Assembly (NCBI GenBank): GCA_907164885.2
Contig: OU015496.1
Location: forward strand, 181,254,128 to 181,318,127
Length of the DNA: 64,000 bases
DNA from: Dolomedes plantarius
Taxonomy: Eukaryota > Arthropoda > Arachnida > Araneae > Dolomedidae
Direction of reading: 5' to 3'
The notes beneath the pieces are model-generated. The model had not been told where the DNA came from. It did not search any database and saw nothing but the letters and a program-made list of their open reading frames with translations. Within the stretch, counting starts at the first letter, position 1; the number at the start of each line of letters is the position of its first letter. Below, piece after piece: positions 48,955 to 62,166 of this stretch. A program made the position numbers and the translations under genes.

Positions 48955-51900
48955 CTGTAAAATAAAAGTTCACTAGGTTAGAAATTATTTTATTAATAAT
49001 TTATAAATTTTTTTGCGTTAAACAAGGGATGTTTCATGCTCTGTTTTTCAGTCATATATTTACCACAGCTTTGGGATTAAAATCTAAACTTGCATTCAAG
49101 TGCATACCACCTATCTGAGATTGTCAATATTTTGGACTGAAAAGGGAACTGTCAAAAACCACCATAATAATATACCCTCATTGCATTAACAGTCAAGGAT
49201 AGATAGTGTATTTCATCTTGGCGAAATGTGTTATATTTTTGAATTTGATGTCAATGAAGATGCTTTTACTATTAAATGCGTATTTTAATTCTAGAGGAAA
49301 TACAGGAGGAACAGTTAAATTTTTGTTTGGTATATTCCACAAGTTCTCAAAATTGTTTTTGTGCACCACAGTTTAGCATGTCTTCCAGGAGAGTACGCGT
49401 GAATCTCTGTGCAAAATCGGTACAATGAAACGTGAACTGAATTTTTACATGATCAATTCTTTTCATCTGATTCCCCGAAAAAAATCTGCCGAATTGTTAT
49501 CTCCTGTTGGAGTATACTGAGCTGTGCACCATTATTTTATTATGATTCAGTTTATTTTTTAATGTAGCCCCAAGAGTTAACTTTTCTACAAAACACAATA
49601 GTTGCAACAGATTGAACGCATAAACATTTTCTTTCTCTTGTCTTTTCTGGCGAGTGATTTTGCTTCAGTGTTTTCATTAAAAAGTTTTGAAAATACAAAT
49701 GAGAAATTAAGGAAAATTTTGTTTGAATTTCTATTGTTTGCTACGTTTTATTGCAAACAGTTAAGCTTGAAGAATTTTTTTTTTACTGCTCGTATCGATA
49801 AAGATGAAAAAGCAATTAAACTCTAGCAAGAGTCTGTGTCTTTGGCTTCTTTCAGCTGCTGATTGAGATGAATAAATGTCTGCAGGTAAAAGACCATTGA
49901 GCGACTATGATGGCAAACACGCAGTAAATTTCAGGATAAAATGTAAGCTTTTAGAAAGGAATTTAATAAACATTTTCGTCGTAAAGTAATTACAACAAAA
50001 AAAAAAAAACTGTGAATGAATGAATGTCATTTTTTCAAGTCTCAGAAAATTTCGATGGAGAAAATGAACTTGGCTTCATAGTTCTGCTGTCAAAAACATA
50101 ATTTATCTAGGTTTGCCTGATAACTTTGAGAATATGTTTCTGAGAACTGAGAAATTTGGTCCTGGTTATTAAGATGGTATTTTTTTCGGGGGGGGGGGAG
50201 GCTGCGAAAGACTCCAGACGTATACGTGTGTAGACAACTGGAAGAAACCACTGAACTCCCTCAGGATGATGCATTCAAATAAGAACTTATTTGACAGACT
50301 GTTGGTTGCTCAAATGAGCAAATTTATGGTATCCCCTACCACATCAAGTTTCTACGTTAGTTTGGCGCAGAATATTTATGGCAGATTTTGTGCTATTAAA
50401 ATCCAACCAGCCAACCAAACATTATTTTTGTGATCTCTTTCTCTATAACTTACATATGAGTACATGGTACGGAATATAAAAAAAATCTAAAAACATAAAT
50501 ACATTATAGAGTAACTTAGATACTGGAGGAACCTTTAAAAGCTTTAACTTTGAGACATGAAAGGGGTCTCAAACATATCCCTATAACAAAAAAATTATCA
50601 TTAAAATTAACTTATCTAAAAATTAACTTAACTAAATTGAAATTTTTCTTAAAATTGAGACATTATCTCATCTCTAGAATTTTGAATAGAATAGAATTTT
50701 GTTTTTTTCTTTTAATGACGTTTTGAAGAATTTTCAGGACTTCTTACTGTCCTAAAGACAGGAACATTATCTTTTTATACTCACAAGGATTCTTTAGATG
50801 AAATAACATTAAACAAAGAAGGGTTTCTTAAATAACTGTCCCACATTTGAAGCATAAATAGTTTTGCAGAATGCGTCTTCAAAACCACAAAAGCCACTTA
50901 AGTCACTGCCTGGGGGGCCAAATATTATCTTTATAACTTGATCCAGATAAATTTTATTATGAGGGTGCATGAAAATTTTATTCGTGACTAAGAAAATAAA
51001 AATCTGAAGAAAGGTTTAGAACCTTTGGTCTCTTAAATTTTGAGTCACTCACACCAAGATGATACAAAAAATAAGTATATTGATTGTCTTCAAAGAATTT
51101 CTTGCGAAGTGTTTGGTCATCTTTTCTTGTAAACTACAACTGAATGCAAAGAAAAAAACTTCTGATGCTTAGGTTTAACTTTAGCTAGATAACTTCTGTT
51201 TCTTACTTGATAGGTAAAGGTTCATAATAGTAGAACTCACACATGAGGATTCTACCGGTAAGCATAGTCGATAGGTGTACCGCAAAGGTATTTAATGCTT
51301 AATGGAAAGATTTTCGACATGGAAATATAATTTGCAGTGTATTTGAATACTCCAAGTTTCCAGTTTAATCCTCTTGAAACAACAGAAGTTGCTCAGGAAT
51401 AAATAGATGAGAACAATTGAAAAGAGATTCAACAACCACCTGTGACTTTTTAAACAATGAAGATAATTTTTTTTTAGTCCCTGCTCCGGTTAAAAATATG
51501 CACAGAACAACGACGCTTAAGAATGTATCCTTCATCCATTTTGTGATTTTTAATCACAGAACAGAAATGCAGGTGCACGATCGAAAGCCAATGCAGATGC
51601 ACAAATCAAGTATTAAAAATTTAACAATATGATTATTTATGGCTCATTATAAATTACTGGAGCGACCAAGGAAACATGGGAGAAAATCAATTATGATCTC
51701 ACTAAATCGCAGGAATGCTTGACATTTCAGTCACTAAATAATGTATTATATTGTTCTTATGCAACCTGTTTGCACATAAATCGTTGACTAATTGATTTTC
51801 TTGCGACTCTTGACATTTAAATTGATATTTTTTTCTTTCCGCGGTAGCAATAAAAATTGCTTATGTTATTGCAGCAACCATTTTGAATTCTTGAAAGTCC

Positions 51901-53464
51901 TAAGTCGATTAGCTTATTTCTGCATTGTTCATTAATAAAAATTTTTGTCACTCGGACCTGTTCAGTGAAAAGTAAACACTTGGTTTTATGAGGTAACATT
52001 TAATTAATTTTTTGTTCATTTTGAAGGGTTTTTGTTTATGATCATTAGGAATTTCTTAGTTTCATCCTAACAATTTTGCTGTCACATCTCTTCCAACTGA
52101 TATTTACATTCACGAATGCCATTCATGTTATTTTGAATGTTAAAAATATAGGTATTTTCATTAAATAAAGCTAATATAATTATGATTTCTTAGTAAAGAA
52201 TAACTGAATTTCTATACAATTTCTCCAATTAAGGAAATTTTTAAGCTGTCATTAAATCAATCAACACCTAAAAAAATACTTCTTAGAAGTGAAAAGAATT
52301 AAGATAATTTTTTCGGTTAAAGTTTTTTTACTAATGGAAAGGAACTACAAATAACTCGCGATAAATTGTTAATTACACCTACACGAGTTTGAATTTCTAC
52401 TATCCTTATCTATGCATTAAAACAGATTTCTACTTATCTATTTCCCAATTTAAAATCTTCTCCAAAACTTTATGCGTGAAGTAACGAACGAAGGTAAATG
52501 AATCATCCATTCCTTAATTACATTCGAATCCATTTCCGATTCGATACGTAATATCTGGATGAAAAAAAAAAGAACTCTTTGAAATTCAATGTCTGCCGAG
52601 CTCGTGAAGCAGAAATTGGAAAAATACAAAGGGAAGTTGTTCAGAAGTTTGTAATGGAGCTAACTATATAGTTAAAAATTATTTGCTTTGTGGAAAGGGT
52701 AAAATTTGATTGCAGTGTATAAATTACGCGACTGGAACTTCGGTAAAACTTTCTTAAGACTCAACTCAAGAGATCAAAAAATTGTGACGCTTTAAACGGG
52801 GTAACGACAAAAAAGTGCTTAGTTTGCGTAACTGTAATGATCTGTTGAAAATTTTAAGCTTAAGACGATACTCATAAGAAACATTGTAGACATATAAGAA
52901 GAAGAAATAAATTTTTTTTTTAATTTTCTGAGCGTGCCTTTAAGAAACCATGTATATGTTATAATATTATTTATATGAACAAACTTTGTATTTGACAGAA
53001 GCAAACAACTGTCAATACAATTTTAAATTTCTGCTCTAAAGCATTTACTCTCGAAAGCTTTGAATTTATAATTTGTAATACCATGAAATATTCTAAGTTT
53101 CAAATGATATTGAATTGCTTCTAGAGTTTTAAGAACCTTTGTTTCATTAGAGAGTTTTTATTAGATTCATTGTCCGACTCAGGGTTAATTTAAAAATCCT
53201 ATAATTAAATGCTCTATGGATAACATGCTACAAATTGTTATTAGTAAGGACATTTATGTGGGGACACATTACATCCACTTTCATTTACAAATCCTAATAA
53301 TTTCAATAAATAATTAGGATAAAAGACTTTATTTTTGACTTTTGGTTGTTATCAAGCGCAAAGTAGTGAAGAATTTCTTAAAATGGTATTTAAATACTTT
53401 ACACTTGTGCAAGTTTACATTCTAACACTTATGAATGTTTATGAATTCTAACACTTATGAAAGA
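48955..53464 (-). other. Presumed upstream nAChR intron, nothing recognised
   Basis: About 4.5 kb of AT-rich DNA. I looked on the minus strand for the preceding exon (Leu-Ser-Gln-Leu-Ile-Asp-type end before an intron) without success. A G11 run lies near 50188. A motif GACTATGATGGCAAACA near 49905 also occurs near 10283 (GACTATGACGGCAAACA), a trace of a dispersed repeat. Confidence 0.5.
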
Positions 53465-54161
53465 CTAGCTGAAAACCCGCGCTTCGCTACGGAGTACATT
53501 CAAATTAAATACAACGGTCAACGTATGCAATTTATGCCAAAAAATAAATATATATATTTATAATAAATGCGATGATCAATGTATACAATTGATGTAAAAT
53601 ATATATCTATCTATATATATATATTTATAAAAAAATCGTAAGGGATATGCATTTTTTTGGGATAATATCCAATCGTCTGCTGCATTAGAAAGAGAAAAAA
53701 ATATATTTTTTTGTCTATTTAGTTGTTACGCACGTGACGATAAATTTATTGAAAGTACCAGAAAAAGAAATCCCGTGATCAGCATTTAATAAATTGAATT
53801 GTAAAAATTAATCTTTAAAAATTCACCAAAAATCAGGAAATGGATGTAAAAATTCGAAAAAAATTTCATTTTAAAGGAATTTTTATGATCTTTCTCGTGA
53901 TATAAATTTTATAACCCTCAACGTATTATTTTAAATGCAAACGTAAAAAAAGTTTAAAAAACAGCTTAAAAATTTAATTTAAAAAAATCTAAGAAGAATT
54001 TTTAAAAAATCTTTCTTAGTGCACCCCTACACTATTAGAAGAATCGCCATGCAAAATTTCAGCCCTTTAGGTCCAGCGGTTTGGTCTGTGCGTTGTATGT
54101 CAGTCAGTCAGTCAGTGAATGAATGAGTCAGTCAGTTACGGAACTGTTTTATATATATAGA
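53465..54161 (-). mobile_element. Non-autonomous Helitron, copy 2 (complete, 697 bp)
   Basis: On the minus strand the 5' end is TCTATATATATAAAACAG preceded by A; the 3' end is a short CCGTAGCGAAGCGCGG hairpin, then TTTTCAGCTAG followed by T. This is the canonical TC...CTRR structure inserted between A and T. The interior matches copy 1 at 39952-40655. No open frame of note. Confidence 0.9.
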
Positions 54162-55382
54162 TTGGTTAATCTCGGAATAGAGAGTTTAGGGATCTGCCGT
54201 CTTTGAAATAATCAATACAAAATTCCCCTAATGGTATCTATAAGAAAATTTGTAAAGCGTTTCGTTGTTCTATTTCCATTAACAGCCGTCAGAATGGATT
54301 TAGAGTAAAAATTCTGAAAATATTTTCCCCAAAAGTAAAAAGCACCATAAAGTGGATTTTACCCCTAAAAGTGATTAAAAATTTTATAATTTATTTTTTC
54401 ACTTATTCTGAAAACAAATTATTTCATAACCTTTCTTGTGCATAAAAGAGAAAAAAAAATGCAACTAAAATAAACTAAAAGCTAAATGTATTCTAGCGTT
54501 TATTTAAAAATTTAGTATGATTTTTAATGTAGAGACAGTTCTTTGACTCTCTTAACAAATCAGCATTATACTTGCTAATATATTATATTCTAGTGCAATG
54601 GAGTCAGTAATGGGATTAGCAATGGAGTCAGGATTTATTTGAGATTAAAGTTAACATGTTCCTGATGTATATTCCACTTTGATGTTAGTTTTAAAAAACT
54701 GAAAAGGCTAAAATTTTAACGACGGTGCTCTGAGTTTCTAATCTCATTCCCAAGGGTGCCTCAAACGTAAAAAGGTTGGGAATCCCTGCCCTAACACATA
54801 GGGGGGGGGGGTGGATTTCAAACCTTTTGTGGACTTAAAATTTCATAATAGTGATTTTATCATAATTCACTCCCTTATATATTATTATACTTCTCAACCT
54901 TTCTCACAATGACGAGGTTTCCGTTGTATTATTTAAATCAGCAATCAATAAACAAGGTTCTAATAACATTGTCGTCTACGACACCTTGACGGGACTGAGG
55001 AAAATGATAACTCAAACTGGGTGACGAGCTATCTTGATACCGATTACTATGATTTTACTGTCCGAGAATCGAGTAAAACTGAATTGATGTACGAAGGTGG
55101 TTTCGAAATCAACATTTCGTTTTCACACAATACATTTGAATTTGTGAAAACATTAAAACTCAAGGATTCCACAGTCAATTATCAGGATGAGAAATTGGGT
55201 GTTTTTCTGTACTCGCAATACCTCTTTTGTTCCAATGGGACAGACATTTATCCCTCCCTGCTCATACGAACCGCGAACTATGGGAACTGCTGTGTACCGG
55301 GAGCACCCAGTTCTTAAGCATTCATCGTTCCTTATGTGGCCAAGCGAACTCTTGACTGGTGTTTGGCGCGTATTTTTTTAAA
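54162..55382. other. Unassigned DNA with one 98-codon open frame and a hAT-like tip
   Basis: An open frame at 55021-55317 starts with GTG and includes 'YLDTDYYDFTVRESSKTELM'. I recognise no family; it may be a fragment of an exon or a decayed element gene. A hAT-type tip at 54730-54788 is listed separately. A G11 run lies at about 54801. Confidence 0.35.
54730..54788 (-). mobile_element. hAT-type terminal fragment
   Basis: Minus strand from 54788 reads CAGGGATTCCCAACCTTTTT, close to the CAGGG..CCCAACC tips of hAT elements. Only one end can be seen and no 8-bp duplication can be tested. Confidence 0.45.
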
Positions 55383-56219
55383 CTAGCCGCTGCGCGACCA
55401 GCATGATCGCTTTTAGTTCTTTTGCAAAACAAATCAACTGAAAGTAACACATGTAAGGAATGTTACCATTACCCGTCATCATAAATATACGTTGTTAAGG
55501 GGTATTCTCTATAAGGCTGATTCTAAAACATCGGGATTCAAAAATGTGAATTTCCATTACTTCAGAACAGAGTTAAAGATAAGACTTAGAAACACGACAC
55601 CAAGGATTTTTAAAATGACATCCCTCTATGTACTATTTTTGAAAATTAAGATATCCACACACTTTATCATTACATAACATAAGAAATCGTTGAGGAACAA
55701 ATTTTTCACTTAAAAAATGGAGTAAAAATTCAGGAAGAACTAAAATATACTGTGGAATACATCACTCTCTGTACGTAATATTGTTCACAATTCATATATC
55801 TCCACTTAATCATATCAAATAATAAATTGTTGGGAAAATTTCTTCACTTATAAAATGGAGTAAACATTCAGCAAGTACTGAAAAAAGTGTAGAAAATTAA
55901 CTATTACTGGCTGTCGGTTGCTATATCGGCGACGATTAAGCCTAACCTCGCGATCATTTATGCTCTCTCTTTAATGCATTTCTCTTAATGAATTATTTTT
56001 TCTTCGTTTTCTTCATTGAGACAGTTCCCAATTTGCACTTGATTGTGTATTTCGATTTTGAGCATTCCTGATTTCAGCGCGTAAATCCCTGTTAACACGC
56101 GGTTGCGAATTGCGGATGGCAGCTAATGTTTACATCTGGTAGTTGCAGCCGTTGCCATTCGTAGTGCAGAAATATCATCAATTTTTGTGCCGCATACCTA
56201 CGCGTTTTATATATATAGA
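55383..56219 (-). mobile_element. Non-autonomous Helitron of a second family (837 bp)
   Basis: Minus-strand 5' end TCTATATATATAAAACGCG preceded by A; 3' end GGTCGCGCAGCGGCTAG followed by T at 55382. The TC..CTAG termini and AT insertion site match Helitrons. The interior differs from the other two copies and carries a partly duplicated ~115-bp segment (55716-55830 and 55851-55910 share AAAATGGAGTAAA.ATTCAG). The 61-codon frame at 55492-55677 is unrecognised. Confidence 0.8.
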
Positions 56220-56463
56220 TTCTATATATTTTTAAAATGTGAACATAATTTTCTTAAATTCGACTCCCATATTTAGGGCTAAGAAGTTAATTTGAAGTCT
56301 ATTGTTTCAGATCAAGCACATCAGGAACATCCATTCCTTAGTGAGTATTCGAACCCATGTCCACGCAGTAGTAGCTTCTTTCGCTATTGATACCAAAAAT
56401 CAAATACACACACATATATGTGTGTGTGCCAAATTTTAACTCACATATGTGTGAGCACGTGTT

Positions 56464-56513
<50 letters not shown>

Positions 56514-56869
56514 TATATATATATATATTCGTAGAGGGAGAGAGAGTTTCAACTTTAGGTTTGAATATATTAGATTTGAATTCAAAACTTAATATTAAAA
56601 TAATTATATTAAGAGAAAATTTCATATAAAATTATTGATAAAGTAACATTAATGGGAATCATATGAGTAGAGTTTTTAGAATAATTTAAATTTTATCGGT
56701 ATATTTTCCAAAGCTGAGTGCCTACTCTCAAGGCACTGACGAATAAAAGGCTAAAAGTTCATGAATGTACATAACTCGTGTTCTTTTTTTCTTTGTTGTC
56801 ACACACACTTGATAAAAACTGCAATAAATTAAAGTTTTTAAATATATTATTTCATATATATCCTTTCTG

Positions 56870-56932
<63 letters not shown>

Positions 56933-57356
56933 TTATATCTGTGAGTAAGTTGTCTTTAATTAAAAACAAAAATAGAATATTTTCATTTATAACATTTGTT
57001 GTGATTTATTTCTTTTACAACATAATCCAAAAAATCATTTTGTGAAGTGTATTTGTTAGCGTAAAAGGTAGGCTGATTTATATATCCTAACTTAATACGC
57101 ATTGTGGTGAAAAGGTATGTCAGATATGCCCCAGTTAAGCAGTGCCATCTAGTGAAGAAACCTGTTAAATTTCTATTAACTTTTAAAAGATTCGATAAGA
57201 ACCTAATGCCGGCGTTTCATATGCTGCGTGCGTTTCATCGACTGCACTTCCTTTTTATACAGTAAAAACACTGTTTAATGTAATCATGTTTTCATGCCCT
57301 ATAAAAATAGAGTGTGGGTAATGTCATTTAATAGTGTTTTCTTCATAGGAATGAAA
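56220..57356. other. AT-rich DNA with microsatellites
   Basis: Includes TA runs with ACAC/TGTG edges at about 56404-56530 and a ~54-bp TA run at 56877-56931. Otherwise nothing recognised. Tyr-Ile open frames over the runs are artefacts. Confidence 0.7.
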
Positions 57357-58353
57357 ACTTTTACGATTTAGAACTCAATATTTTGCGAGTTGTTAATCGA
57401 CGATTTTTACTATTATTGTATGGGAAATGTTAGTTAAAAATGTGCTTTATTCTAATATCTCGGTCTGTAATATTTGAGGTTTAATTTTTTTTCATTATCT
57501 ATTTAATTGATAAAGTATTTGTAACCTCCAATTAAAAAAAATCGAAAAATATATGTCTATTTTATCTCCTCAAAATATATTGTAAGATGAACTTTGAAGC
57601 GGCCAAAGAAATAATTAAATGTAAAACTAAATTAAAAATAGCCTTTAAAATTCGTTTAAGGCAGTAAAAAAATAGTGATTCACAAACGTAAAACAGTGTT
57701 CTTCATTTACGGAAATGAGTTGTAACGATAAAAAGACGTGACTCGTCAAACTTGAGTCAAAGTCTTCTAATCAAGAAGCCTAATTTGAGCTTTTAAATTT
57801 AAATTCCGCGTTTTTCTTACTTTTTGTAAGTATTTGAATCTTTGAGAAAACAGACCTTTTACGATTTAGAACTCAATCTTTTTCGAGTTGTTACTGGACG
57901 ATTTCAGCTATTATTGTAGGGGAAATTTTATTTAAAAATGTGCTTTAATATAATCTCTTGGTCTGTAATATTTTAGGTTTAATTTTATTTCATAATCAAT
58001 ATAACTGCTAAAGTATTTGTAATCTCTAACTAAAATAATCGTAAAATACATAAGTATATTTTATCTCCTCAAAATAAATTGTAAGATGATCTTTGAAGCG
58101 TCCAAAAAAGTAATGAAATGTAAAACTAAATTAAGAATAGCCTTAAAAATTCGTTTAAGGAAGTAAAATAAAAGTGCTTTGTAAACGTAAAACAGTGTTC
58201 TTCATTTACGAAAGTGAATTGTAACGATAAAAAGACGTGACTCGTCAAACTTGAGTCAAAGTCTTCTAATCAAGAAGCCTAATTTAAGCTTTTAAATTTA
58301 AATCCCGCATTTTCCTTACTTTTTGTAAGCATTTGAATCTTTGAGAAAAAAAA
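57357..58353. repeat. Tandem duplication, two copies of ~498 bp
   Basis: The block from TTACGATTTAGAACTCAAT to GTAAG.ATTTGAATCTTTGA occurs at about 57360-57850 and again at about 57858-58350. Shared stretches include ACGTGACTCGTCAAACTTGA and GAGTCAAAGTCTTCTAATCA. Moderate divergence with small indels. No coding content. Confidence 0.92.
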
Positions 58354-59346
58354 ACCCCAACAATCGGTATGTTCTATGAAAAAGAATAAGTTTCTCGTTT
58401 TTAATGTTAATGAAAATACTATTTCAGAAAACATTAAATGAATGCTACTAAATGAGCGCATATATTTTTAAGCAACATAATGAGTAAAGTAGCACACACA
58501 CCTATCTACACAAATTTTATTCTTATCTTAGTAAACATTTTTCTATCTGTAAGGCAACAAATGTGTTATCCATCATGAGGAATAATACATTTTCTAAATC
58601 GAGAGGGAGCGCAAATATCTATTTTGGGTGTTTGTACATTAATCTTTTCAGTTGGAGGTAAAATGGGCTGTCATTTTTGAAACTTTATATAAAAAATGTT
58701 GAAATGAATCGCAACGGCTATACATTAGTAAAAATTATAGACAGCAACATTCCTTCAATAGTTGAAACAGATATCTGATATATAAAGAAATAACCAACAA
58801 ATGTTTTAACGATATGATATTGTACTACACAGTTAAAATTTGTGCGAAACAAACATTTTGTTTCCTTTGAGAGGGAAAAAAATTATACAAAAGGAACATA
58901 AACTGCATTCTGATAACCTAACATTGAGTTTAGCTTTCATTTATTTACCTTTGCTGTAAAACTCGCATTCTGTATTATAGCAATTAAATTATAGTTATTG
59001 ACTTGGATTTTTTTCTTAAGCCTGACTTTGATTAATGCCTTGAGCTATATCAGACGCGAGACTGACATTTGAGGTACTTCAATTGACAGTCTCAGTAATT
59101 GCCAGTCTTCCATTGCCAGTCTGACAAATGAAATGTTTCAAATGAAGGGCAAATTTCAGTTTTAAATTTTCTATTTTATCTTTGTCTCTTGCACACTTTT
59201 ATCAAAACTACTCGAGCAAATGGGGGAGACATATTTTTCTCATAGTAATATTTATTCATGTGCGCACTTGTAAAAAGCTCTAAGTGTGGTCTATGGAAAT
59301 TTTTCAGGATCTTTTTTTCAGAATTTTTAAGACCTGGGAGAAAATT
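58354..59346. other. AT-rich DNA, nothing recognised
   Basis: No protein similarity. Near 59070-59130, 'GCCAGTCT' and 'GACAGTCTCAGTAATTGCCA' show a short degenerate internal repeat. Confidence 0.5.
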
Positions 59347-59417
59347 CTTTTTAAAGGAAGCTTTGTGTAGAGCAGGGTTTTCCAAGCCCTGCTCTTCACA
59401 AAGCTTCCTTTAAAAAG
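59347..59417. repeat. Hairpin with two 31-base arms
   Basis: Arm 59347-59377 and arm 59387-59417 are reverse complements with a single mismatch near the middle and a 9-base loop. The hairpin overlaps the left tip of the hAT-type MITE at 59373 and so includes bases outside the element. Confidence 0.9.
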
Positions 59418-59731
59418 AAGTTCCCTGGATGGAACACATAGTAAATCCTGAATTTCAACGAACACCTTGCTTCTTTTGTAGAGTATGTAATAACACATAA
59501 CCAATAAAATTTAAGAAACAGGGGAAAAGAACATTAATTATTTATTTAGTATTTAGTAATTAAGCATAAATACTTAATTTTTTAGACATTTTAGAACTTT
59601 AGTCCATCAAACATGTTTGAAATTCTGAGATAGTTGTTGCAGGATATAAAACGATTCCAGATTTTCACAGAACACCTATTAACTTTCCGTGGAACACCAG
59701 TGTTTCGTGGAATTTAGTTTAGAAAACCCTG
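59373..59731. mobile_element. hAT-type MITE (359 bp)
   Basis: The tips are CAGGGTTTTCCAA (left) and CAGGGTTTTCTAA (read inward from the right). Flanking 8-mers GTGTAGAG (59365-59372) and GTGTAGGG (59732-59739) differ at one base and fit the 8-bp hAT target duplication. The interior is non-coding and AT-rich. Confidence 0.8.
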
Positions 59732-59739
59732 GTGTAGGG

Positions 59740-62166
59740 GTTGTTTGACGAATCTCAATGAAAATAAATGCTATGTTAACAGTTCGATAGTTAAATTAGA
59801 AAAAAAATCTCTAATATAATATTATGCAGTGATAGATATTTAAATTTTTATTAACATTTTTGAAACAATAAATATCGCTTTCAAGTGGATAAATAAATGA
59901 TTATAAATTTGCACTTTCCAAAACTATAAAAGAAAAAGAATTAGAAGTTAATGACAATAGCTGATACATGTGGCTAATTTCCTTTTCTCAAAATTTTTCA
60001 AATTTATTCAATGAAAAAAAAATCCCTAAATTATTTTTAAAACTGGAAGTATTACTTCCAAGTTGTAAATAATTGATTTCAAAATTCTACCTCTGTTATG
60101 TATAAAAAATAAATAGCATCAGTAATGACCAATCGGTCTAAACTTTGCATAAATATAACATATACGTAAAGATGTTTTCATTTCAGAAATATTTTATGGT
60201 ATTTTTGATGAACCATTTTCAGAAAAACTTCTACACAACAGAGATTATATAGGCAATGATAATATTGTTTATACAAATTAACATGAGTGTTACTTTACTA
60301 ATTAAATGATATAATAATTCAAATAAATCGTAATTTCATTTAATTTTCTATTACAGAATATAAAACAATTATAATGAAACAAAATTAACCATTTTGAAAT
60401 ATCTTCATTTCATTTTAGCAAGCCTAAACTCGTTCAGCTTGCTAGTGTGATAAGTTTGCTTAGCACCCTCTAATAGCTAACGAAGGTTTAGAGTCAGTTT
60501 TCAGATAATTCGCTGTAAAAGCTAGAGCTTCTGTCTTCATCGTTCCTCCATTAGCCTTTCCCCTTCGTCAGATTTTATTCCTGTTGCTGGAGGTGGCAAC
60601 ATTCTTGCTGTGAGGTGTTTTATCCTTCTGGCTCATGTTTTAGAAAGAACTACATCTCCAGTGGATGAATGATGGTAAATGCCCATGAAACTGAATAACG
60701 TTTTACATAGTTGAAGTAAATTTTTAGGTTATTTTTCTTTTAATTGTTATCAAATACAATGGAGCTTTTTTTCTGTTTAACTTTATAATGTCTCACTACA
60801 AAGTTAATTTCTGAAAGACTATATGTCATTTGAAGAGACATAATTTTTCTCCCTTTTACATTATAAAGTATAAGAAGTTATCTGATGTGATCAAACGTAG
60901 AGTCTTTACATTTTTTTATCAATCCGAATACTTTGATTACTTTTTCCCCATCATTTTGAATATCGCATGTAGATGAAAGGAAAAAAATATTTTTTATAAA
61001 TCACCCTTTTTCGAAAAGAAAATACAAAAAAATATTCTAGTGTACTTCCCATTCAGTAAACAACATATGTCGTACCCAAATGTATTATTAATTAACTTTC
61101 CACCTAACTGTTTAGAAAATACTTTTAGATGAAATAACAATTTCACACGATATAAATTTATAAATATTCATGAAAATCGGATGTTCGTAACTCATGAATA
61201 TTTATAACGTTAAATTCAACACAACTGGCAGTGAACCTCCTAGATTTTTGCTTTAAAAAAAAACTTTTTTCAATCTGAAGTATTTAAATTCAAAAATCAT
61301 AAAAAATAAAATAATTTTTGGGGTTTCAAGATTTAGATTATAAATTTAAAAACTGATAGCAATGAAAACGCTTTTAATGATCTGTAGTTATTTTAGTTAT
61401 AACACATTAGTCTTACATTTAACAATCATTATATAAAAACCTGTATACAAAAACGGGAATTTGAGTATAAACATTGTTGTGCTATTAGTAATGATTTCAT
61501 TTCCAAGTGTTTAAATAACTGAAATTTCATATATAAAATTTGGAAATCGTGTCTATCTTGTTTAATCACATATTTCATCAATTAGTTAGATACATGTTTA
61601 TGACTTTTGATTTCGAAGATGTCTTGAGTCCTTTATAAACAACAAAATTCAAACTTTATACTCTTAAATATTGTTTTTAAAACCAGACAAATTACTAAAA
61701 TCCTGTTTAGGGAGACAAGCTTAAAATTACGTCTAACTGCAGTTAACAGATCACTCTCAGTTGTTACAGCATGAATGTTAACGAAAATAAATTTAAGGTC
61801 CAAACAGCATGGGTTCCTCTATTCACCTATAATCTAGCGCTACAATCAGTTTAACCCTAGTTTTCAAGAATGAAGAGTGGACAATGATAGTGTAACACTT
61901 CTGTGCTCAAGTTAAAAGTTCTCTATTAAATTATGAAACTGGTGTAGCATATTATTGATAGATGTGCGTATGTATGCATCATGAGGCTAAAACCTCAAAA
62001 CTAGCGTGCTCTCAAGCTATATCATGATTCCTCAATTTTTTCTCCCAATGCGGAAGGCACCTGACTTCTATTGACATTCGCCCAACAACAACACTAAATC
62101 TTGTTGTCTACTTTACTATGCGAGCATCATTTAGGTGAGCCAACATTGCACCCAAATAAGGTGACA
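59740..62166. other. AT-rich DNA, nothing recognised
   Basis: No coding similarity or element termini. A small inverted repeat around ATAAATATTCATGA/TCATGAATATTTATAA lies near 61160-61206. Confidence 0.5.
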
